A stretch of 64,000 bases of DNA from Diphasiastrum complanatum. Its lineage: Eukaryota; Streptophyta; Lycopodiopsida; Lycopodiales; Lycopodiaceae. Numbering within the stretch: position 1 is the stretch's first letter; every line of letters begins with the position of its first letter. The stretch covers positions 47,734,395 to 47,798,394 of the forward strand of contig CM055100.1 of assembly GCA_029204225.1 (NCBI GenBank), in the 5' to 3' direction. The notes beneath the pieces are model-generated. The model had not been told where the DNA came from and did no database searches. It saw only the letters and a program-made list of their open reading frames with translations. This document shows positions 55,986-64,000 of this stretch, in pieces. A program made the translations under genes and the position numbers.

Positions 55986-58949
55986 AAAACATGTAGTCAG
56001 CCTTCGGTTTTCAGGATGCTCATTACTTGAACGATTTGTGTAAGGCTCAACATAACTAATGTGGTGCACTACATATATGGACTTGAGCCTCAATCTTGAG
56101 CAGTCATGGAAGACAATCCATATCGTGTTGGGTACTACCTACAACAGGTATGAGTTGTGCACTAATCACAAATAAGGAACTATAGGGCATTTTGACTCTC
56201 CCTACTAATGATGGTCACTGCCATTCAATGGAAATAAGGATGCTTGAGTTTCATGCACTATTATTTTTGTTGTCATGCAAGTTCCAATTTTGACATCATA
56301 GTGGTAAACAATATCATCACCTACTACTTTTTCTACTTTCTTCTTTTGAATCTCTTGCCCAAAACCTTTATGGAACTTCTAGTCAAACATTTCAATTGAA
56401 CCTCAATTAGAAAGAAGCTAAAATCTTATTGAATCATGACATTTGCATTTTAGGTGGTCAAGGCATACAATATACCTCTTTTGAATTCATCTCCTCCTAC
56501 TCCTTGAAATTGCTTGACTCCACCTCTCATGGACTTCATGCTCATCTATCTACCATGGCATGTGAAGTCCTAGCAATTGCCTTTGCAACCTCTTCTTGAA
56601 CAAATGCTTCTCTCTCAACCTAGACCTATATCAAAAAATTCTATGCTTTCCCCAATGCTCGGGAAACCTCTTTTGAGTTATCCTCAAAAATTCGGCATTT
56701 TTTGAAATTTCTGAGTATTTTGAAGACTTTCACTTGTAGAAAAAAATATATGCTTGTATAAAAAATCGACAAACATTTTATGATGCCGATTTTTGAAAAA
56801 AGTTGCCGATTCCATTCCTATAGTTTGTCGATTTTGCTGAGCAATGGCTTTCCCTATCTAGTTTTATATTGCCGAGTAGACCTGAGACAACAAATAAAGA
56901 ACATGTCAGAGAAGATGAGAAACCATTAAAAATCTTCTTTTGACAAGTATATCATGTTCCTGTTTTTGCATCATTAGCCACTCAAATTCAAGTGGCCTTC
57001 ATTGAATTGGGGGGGGGGGGGGGGGGGGGGGGGTGGGGGCGGGGGGGGGGGGAGAGGCGGGGGGCTGTAATTAGTGGGGGTAGACATATCATTTTCGCCC
57101 CGGGTGAAAAAACGGTGGGTAGGACCACTTATGGCCATGATAGCACCCCACACAGACTTATCCCTTTACTATTTACTCGTGTGAAACTGGCAATCATTAG
57201 ATTGATTACATGTGGCAGCTGTAGCGTCCAAGTACGTGTCACATTCGACGGCCTCACATCGGGGCTATGTATGATGTAGCCACCTCCCGCTTACATGCTA
57301 CAATGCGTAATGGCCCACTGATGTGCTCTAATCCGTAACGGCAAGCAGATGCGTCGTAGTAGGCTCCATTGAAGTTGAAAGCCCTCTTTCTTTAATCATT
57401 TCCTCCCCCCCCCCCTCCTACAAACAAAGTTTTTTTTTTTTGTTTAAGGTGTCTTTGGTGGTGGTTTGCCACTCGGTTTGTGTCATGTCCTCACATGTGG
57501 CCTTGTAGGTGTTGTCTCTCTTGGTGGTGGCCACCTTGGGGACCATCTCCATTGAGCATGAATCATGATGGGCCAATGTTCAGATTTTAAGTCTTTATAG
57601 AGGTGGTGTGGAAGCGAGTTATGTGCTCGAAATGGTCTAGTTTTAAAAACCACGATGATCTTTAAAACCCCTCTCTAACTCAATGCGGCATGAACATCTC
57701 ATGCACGTCCTGTAGATGACAAGATTGTAGCCCGATTCTAGATGGGTATAGGTCCCGACTCGCTCTCTCCTCCTAACTATCTAGGTCCCTTCCAATTTTG
57801 ATTTATGTTACTAAAGGTTAAGATTTTGGGCTTTGCCATGATATCATGATGAGCTTCTAAAAAATGAGCTTTTTGTTTAGGCAAGTTGAAGCCGAAAGCT
57901 CTTCTTTCCAAAAACAGTTTAGAAAACGTTTTGCAAATGGTGGCCCAAGAATTCGGCGAGTCAAGTTTCTAGTGTTAAACCACCTCACTCCAAATGGTCC
58001 CCGACTATGTGATTTCCTTGAGATTTTCCTACTTTTTGGGTAGTAGAAGGTACCCAGTTATCGGTACGAGGTTACGGTACGAGGTTACAGTGTAGCTTAC
58101 TTGGTGTCATGCCATTGATTTTTGGTTGGGACCTTGGCAAACTCCGACGAATCCATTGCATAGTTGCATTTTGATTTCTTGCACGTTGTCACTCAGTGGC
58201 ATGCTATGTCGTAAGATGTCATTCGGTTGGCACTGTCTACCCTAAAACAATCATGCTCTCCAAATATCGGAAGGAATAGAAAAACTGGAGGAATCGACAA
58301 ATCAAAATGCAAACCACCGACTATTTCTTTTTACCTCATCTTTAAGAGGTTGACAATGAAAATTTTTAATGTCGCGGCGACTTGGATGCTAGCAAGTAGC
58401 ATCCAATCAAAATTCGACACACGTAAAATACCCGATGGTTAATCCATGAAAGGTGGCAAAATCTGAAGGCCCATAAAAAATATAGAGAGAGTGGTGGCAA
58501 AATTAAAATACAGGCTTGCGGTTACGATACGAGGGTTGCCAACCTCCGTCGGCGCCAGGTCACATCGTCGCATGTGACTCAGGCCGCCTCTGGCGCCGGT
58601 GAGGGGAGGCAGCGGCAGCGATGATGGAGCTGCTGCAGCACCAGTAGCTGCCTCCTCCTCGTCTTCCTCTTCTGCTTTCTCATCATTCGCCCTCCCTCCC
58701 TCGCGTTTCCTGTTGCTGTTATTATTATTATGGGATGCGGCATGTGGCATGTGTGGGGTTTCTCGCCTTCATGGCGCTCAGGAGCGGGAGCAGCGGCGGT
58801 GGGTGATCAATGCGAGCGAGAACGCTGTGATCCAGCAGCAGACAGCAGCGCCTTTTGCCCATTCAAGTCGCTGTTGCAATCTGCATTTCATTCCTTGTTG
58901 CAATCTATCCGCATTTCATTTCTTGCTGTAATCTGCGTTTTGTTTATTG
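55986..58949. other. Intergenic region with homopolymers; promoter side of the 59.4-kb gene
   Basis: An almost pure G run lies at 57009-57052 and a C run at about 57405-57416. CGGTACGAGGTTA is duplicated near 58060-58085. From about 58550 the sequence becomes GC-rich with GCAGCGGCAGCG-type strings, suggesting the promoter and 5' leader of the gene starting at 59402. No other gene recognised. Confidence 0.5.
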
Positions 58950-58959
58950 CTGCAGCAGC

Positions 58960-59401
58960 TGCAGAAGCATTGCCGCTTGATGCAGCTTACAGTAGAATAG
59001 GCTTAGCAATTCACAGTTTGAGCTTGCTATGTAATCCGTCTGCCTTTGTTTGCTTCATCAGCATTAAGTTTTGATTGCTGGGTCTGTGGCGCCACTGCCT
59101 CGCAGCCATTTTGCACAAGCATTGCCTTTGGATGTAACCCACAGTAGAGTAGAGTAGCTGAGCAATTCACTATTTGACCTCGCTCTCGCCTCCGTCTGCC
59201 TTTGGTATGCTTCACCCGCAATCGGATTTGATTGTTGGGGTTATGGTTACTACCTCGCGGCCATTGCGGCTGCAGAAGCCTTGCCTTTTGATGCCGCTAC
59301 AGTAAAGTTTTAGGCTGAGCATTCCATGTTTGAGCTCGCTCTGGAATCTATCTGCCTTAGTTTGCTTCATCCGCAGCTGTTTTGATTGTTGGGTCTGAGA
59401 T
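58960..59401 (+). repeat. Three ~155-bp tandem copies directly before the ATG
   Basis: Each copy runs GCAGAAGC.TTGCC..TTGATG, CAGTA.AGT..., AGCAATTCAC, CTGCCTT.GT.TGCTTCA, TTTTGATTGTTGGGTCTG. The TTGCC block recurs at 58970, 59122 and 59281, that is 152 and 159 bp apart. The last copy ends four bases before the start codon at 59402, so at least part lies in the 5' leader. Confidence 0.85.
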
Positions 59402-62226
59402 ATGGCGCTGATGAAGTGGAAATTGCAGCACAAGGCTCTGGGTGTGCTATGTCTGCTCCTGATTGCAGCAAGTCAGGTTTCGAGGATCTTACCTGCCCAT
59501 GATCGCCTTCTCTTCTCGTTATCTCGTCAATCCGAGTTGCATTCTTCGTTTATTAAAACTGATAATGCTCGCATTGCCAATCACGGAGCTCCCTTCATTC
59601 GAGAAATCAATGTCGATTCTAAACCAAAGCGAAGTACATTCTGGAAGAATTCCTCCCCGAAGAGCATGAACAATGCCAATGCTGCCGTATCTGCAGTGGA
59701 AACAGCCTCCTCCTCTATGTTAATTTCTCAGCAGGGATATGTAGGTCCATTCTCGTCTTTATCAAATGAAGAAGTAGCGTTGTTCCCCAAAATCATGAAG
59801 GACTGGCAGAAGTTGATGTTAAATTATGCAGAAAAATTGACTGAAATGGGGTTGGAAGAGCTATACAATGCAAGCTGCTACCTTTGGCTTACTGATTGCT
59901 ATAAGCTTGCAGAGCACAGCGGCATACTGAAAGTAAGTCCAATTTTGTGATATTCTTTATCCTGATTTTTTTTTTGTCTTCCATGTCCACTTTTGTGTTG
60001 CTTATTGTAGTCCAGCTCCTGACCTCAAGCAAAGGAAAGAAAGTCTTAACCTTCATACTACATTATGGGTTGGATTTATTTCTCACAAGTGTGATAACAA
60101 GTAATTTCTCTAAGCATCGATTTGTGATTCCTAACATGTACTGGGTTGCTGATCAGCATGTGAAGGAGCTGCTGGGTGAAAGGGTTGTGGCGTATGGAAT
60201 GCGTTTTTGGGAAGCTCAAGCTGAATCCGAAAGGAAGATGGAAATGCATTACGAGGGCTACGGCTGTAATACTGTGCATGTTCTTGCTGGAAGCGGTGTT
60301 AAGTTGATAAAAGGATCATATTTCATGGACGCAAGGATGGCGCTCGATGTTTGGCGGCTGCTCCCACAGCTGGAGGGGGTATTTTCTAATCGGCAACCTC
60401 GAGATCGATCCAGACTAACAAATGCAGTATGTTTATAGTAGAAAAATCTTGCCTTTCTATAGAACACAATTGCTGATGACGAGTGCAACATGACTGAACC
60501 AATGCTGCTTTGATTGCTCAATCTTTTCTGCATGCGAAACCGTCTTTCTAGTCATCTTCACGTATTGGGAAATGGTCTTTTAGCGAACTTCACGGGTACA
60601 TCTGTGGCAAGGATCATTTGAGAAAGTGCATCGATCCCGATAAGGGTGAGATTGTAACTTCAAAATCGCCCGACCCACCAGTAAAGGTCACTCCAGAGTC
60701 CAAAGGCCATTATTTTACGTGTTGAATGTTAAACAAAATTTAACTCAACTTACCCAAAACGATCCTGTGATGTGGCGTCTAACATTTTCATGCATCATCA
60801 TCCCCTATGATATATTTATTCACCAAACGGGTGGTCAAAATCACGATGAGCAGATAAAAACTTGTTATGGGCTTCCAAATATCTAGTTTTAAATTTTTAT
60901 GGTTTACAATTCTGTGAAGGGGACTCTTCTATCTTGAAATATTGTTCGTGCAAAAATTTGAGAAAAGCTTTCACTGATATGTTAAAGCTGAGGATTTATC
61001 ATCTATTTGTGCTCGTCAAGCTATACCTACATTCACATCTGAATTTTTTTTCACTGTCTAAGCAGGCTATAGTCTCAAGAGTTACCTCTCACGTGAGAAG
61101 GGATGATGTGAAGTTGGTATATCTAGATGCTGGGCCAAATGATATTCTAGTGTTGAGTGGAAAAGGGGTCTATGCAGCAATCAATACAGCAAACCAATCA
61201 AGAGTTTCAATGTTGGTGCAATTTGCCTCTGCTGATTGTAAACTACGTGATCCACAGCTTGTTCAGCCTTCAAAAGCTACACCCATTAGTAACCGTTTGC
61301 CTCCAGCATTGCTTGTTTCTGGTTTTACTTCTGGCATAGACGTCATGAATGATATAAGACTTTCAATGGCTACACAGGAAGTTATGGTCTTTGTAGAGGG
61401 GCAAGGCATTAAGGATAACTTTAATGTCAACTCATCTGGATCCTATCTCGAAGGCAATGTCACCGTTTTTAGGGGAGTGGGTGTGGATGGAATTTACAAA
61501 TCAACTCATGGTTTTAGTGAAAAGACTTATGGGATTGGCTTCTCTCCTCTTTTGCATAGGATCAAAGTGGATTGCCTTACCTCAATTGGCACAGTCCGCA
61601 GCTCTAAAAAATTCGTCTCTCATGCATACGATGAGGTTGTGGTAGTGTTAGATGGTCTACTGATGCACCACCGCACAGCGAAGGAACTGACAGGAGTACA
61701 GGAAGTTAAAGAATTGGCTGTCGGTCATGTGGCATACTTGTCAAACAGACTCTGGCATGCTCTAGTAGAAGCCCTTCCAGGGACATCATTCATTCTTGTA
61801 AGTTGGGCTGTTGAGGAGCCCCCTCATTTACCACTAGCATTTGCTGGATCGTCCTTGAGGAGATCAATTTCTCAGGGAATTTACTTGTTCGAGGAACCAT
61901 TAGCTGGGCTTGGTGCCCTGGAAGGGAAAACAGTGGTTCTTCAAGGTGGTCAGGCTTATGATCCAGCAAACGACATGGGCAGCAGTGATGTATTGGTGGT
62001 GGTAGTGAAAGGTTTGTTTTTGCAGGTGCTTCCATTGTCTATGTACTTGGAGAAGTCTGACGTGTTGTTAATTCCCATGGGGGTTCCTTGTGTTCTTTGG
62101 AATACGAGTAAGTGGCCTGTCGTTGTGGTTGTGCTGCACTTTTACCAAGAATCGGCAGTATCAGACGCCATTAATTCTTACTTGCAGGAAGCTTCTTATA
62201 GAACTAGTGGTAGAATAATGAGGTAG
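59402..62226 (+). CDS. Secreted or anchored protein with two cupin-like modules, four exons, function unknown
   Basis: The exons are 59402-59932, 60157-60378, 60552-60686 and 61066-62226, all in phase 0 with GT/AG introns, giving 682 residues. The N-terminus (MALMKWKLQHKALGVLCLLL) is a signal peptide or anchor. The middle has YAEKLTEMGLEELYNASCYL, HVKELLGERVVAYGMRFWEA and a Cys-containing exon (WSFSELHGYICGKDHLRKCI). In the last exon, DEVVVVLDGLL...VGHVAYLSNRLWHAL and DVLVVVVKGLFLQ...KSDVLLIPMGVPCVLWN resemble two cupin barrels. The latter fits cupin motif 2, G(X)5PXG(X)2H(X)3N, except Ser for Gly and Cys for His. The metal-binding HxH of motif 1 is not seen, so catalysis is doubtful. I cannot name the family. 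The gene looks intact. Confidence 0.7.
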
Positions 62227-64000
62227 TTGTTTTGATATGCAAGGAGAATTTGGCTCTATTTTCATGGTATTTATTCACTGTGCATGGAATCACAAGGCTT
62301 GCACTTATTCTATGTTTGTATGGCTTCTCTGGCTGGTAACACTGCGTCAATGGCAAAATCTGCTCTTGGTCTTATCCATTTTGCTCTTATTAGCTAGTAA
62401 TCAAGTTAGTGGTTGTCTCGTTCCGAGCAAGGTGATGTCTTGTAAGGAAGTTTTCGTCGCTCAGCTAGACGAATTGAAAGGATGAACCTACAGTAAACAT
62501 TTTTACATACTCTGTAACTCTTTCTACTTGTTGGCTGAGCAGAGATAAACTCCTTGAATAGCTGTGTTCCAGATTTATTTGAATCATAAACTGATTATTT
62601 GGTAGTCTTAATAGCTCTGTTTCTGATTTAACTGAATCATAAACTGATTATTTGCGCTTCCCGGTTTGTTAGACATGAAAAGGAGTGCTCTGTGCTCTAA
62701 TTCATAATCAAAGTGCACTAAATTTATACTTCTTGTTGGCCTTAAGTGCATGGGGTCAGGTTATAAGCTGATCGCTCCAGGCTTGAAAATTCTGATTTTG
62801 AAAAGGCCAAAAACATTGCAGTTAAGATATACGGTCTAGTTTCTCCCAGACTTTCGTGTAGAACTGTCACAAAGCCTTGAACTGGATTGGGTTTAACATA
62901 GATCAAGGAATCTTTTCAAAAACTTAGCCCCTGAAGCTTACCGTTGATGCATCTGTGAACAATAGCAGTTTGTTGAGAGATTGTCTTCCGAGGGGGTAAG
63001 GTATTCAGTATTGTTTATTGGCTTGCGTATGCATTAAAGGTTTATCTCTGCTTGTTTTGCATCAAAGTTTCTGGTTGTTGCATAAAGACCCTAACAAATC
63101 AGATTTTACAAATTTGTTCAAAAACTCTAATCCATATCTTTACTTTCTGTTAAGTTGTTTGGGTTTTTTATTCTGCAATTAATGTGTATAGCCCTCTAAG
63201 TCAAGTCTACATAAAAAACTTTCATGTAAATTTTGATATGCAGATGTTATCAGCAAATAATTCTCTTATTCATGAGCTTTCTGTTTGGCACCATCTCCAC
63301 AAGTCACAGCTGAAGGAAATATTTGCATTGTTATTAAAAACTTTTGACACAAAGTGAATGTTCTGAGAGTTATCATGATAAAGGGTTAAACGAATAGATG
63401 GAAATATTGGAAAGCTAAACACTGGAAGGTGCAGGAATGGATAGCAACTAAATCGTATATCCATTCGAGGTGGAGACAATGATAATAAAAATTGAATGTT
63501 TTAGAGATAACAAAATGCACCAAGAGAATGAATAGGGTTGGTATCTTCAAATATGAAGATAATATCAGGAAAGAACTTGTGATAGATAAGTATATTTACT
63601 CTATGCATGGTGCTGGATAAGTAGAATTAATCTGTATGCATGGAAGCACGGTTATCTCGACAAATAACACAATCTTCTTATATTGTCCATCTCTAACAAT
63701 GAACTTGCTTAGTAGATCATCTTCTGCCTGAAACATAATAATTGGTTTTCTGGTCTTGTTAATCAAAACACTACTCTTGTCGATTGTACATCATGCTACA
63801 TAACACCGTCATCCATCAAGACCTATGTTGATAAACACAAGCCAATCATGATCAAAGTCACGTTTCTACAAGAATTATCAAAGCCTGATCTCCCTCTCAA
63901 AAGGGTTGATTTATATGGGCAATATCTGGATTTGTCTTTAACATCATATTTACCCTTGATAATTATGACAAATCCAACACTCGTTTCAATGTAGATCTCA
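62227..64000. other. 3' flank and intergenic DNA, no gene recognised
   Basis: The first few hundred bases are probably the 3' UTR. A ~65-bp duplication (TGAATCATAAACTGATTATTTG) occurs at about 62580 and 62633. No coding motif occurs up to the window end. Confidence 0.5.

Noticed and set aside
56992-57279. Gly-rich protein frame
   Set aside because: The Gly stretch is the G homopolymer; the rest has no protein-like features.
58599-58931. Ala/Ser-rich 110-codon frame upstream of the cupin-like gene
   Set aside because: Low-complexity GC-rich leader sequence with overlapping frames on both strands; no protein motif.

Overview
The window looks like nuclear DNA of a land plant with a large, transposon-rich genome. 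The evidence is spliced genes with canonical GT/AG introns (one intron exceeds 3 kb), plant-type housekeeping genes, Ty1/copia elements primed by the initiator-Met tRNA motif, and traces of Ty3/gypsy, LINE, hAT and Helitron elements, microsatellites and minisatellites. The species cannot be fixed from the sequence; a fern, another non-seed plant or a gymnosperm would fit the repeat load.

Three genes look intact where visible. The last two exons of a methionine sulfoxide reductase B gene lie at 2-427 (+). A complete four-exon hypoxanthine-guanine phosphoribosyltransferase gene of 201 residues lies at 25368-30778 (-), with a LINE remnant in its second intron. A four-exon gene at 59402-62226 (+) encodes a 682-residue secreted or membrane-anchored protein with two cupin-like modules and no recognised function; three copies of a ~155-bp repeat precede its ATG. 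A weaker candidate gene of unknown function lies at 31190-31678 (-).

The rest is mobile-element debris: LTR material and a copia element split by nested insertions (4.3-13.3 kb), a gypsy integrase end (13.6 kb), a fold-back element with long modular inverted arms (14.3-18.2 kb), an 85-bp palindromic satellite (18.4-19.4 kb), an antisense copia 5' end (19.4-20.3 kb), a decayed ORF of an unidentified element (20.6-22.3 kb), a hAT transposase end (22.8-24.0 kb), Helitron termini with a minisatellite and a Helitron Rep fragment (32.9-37.0 kb), several LTR fragments (37.3-40.2 kb), a non-coding LTR element (49.0-53.2 kb) and a second copia copy (53.5-55.0 kb).

The most unusual part is 40.6-47.1 kb, a cluster of four decayed genes unlike any transposon I recognise. 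Its centre (43645-45401, +) encodes a histone H3-like domain with CENH3-like traits, continuous through a frameshift with a ~200-residue linker and a Ulp1/C48-like cysteine protease domain, over four well-phased exons. It is divergently arranged with an unknown gene (41435-42820, -). The shared promoter holds four copies of TATCGCACTTGTGC and six CACGTG boxes. The flanking gene at 40666-41455 (+) has a homologue at 20.6-22.3 kb, which suggests that at least part of the cluster is mobile. That all four genes form one element is an inference.
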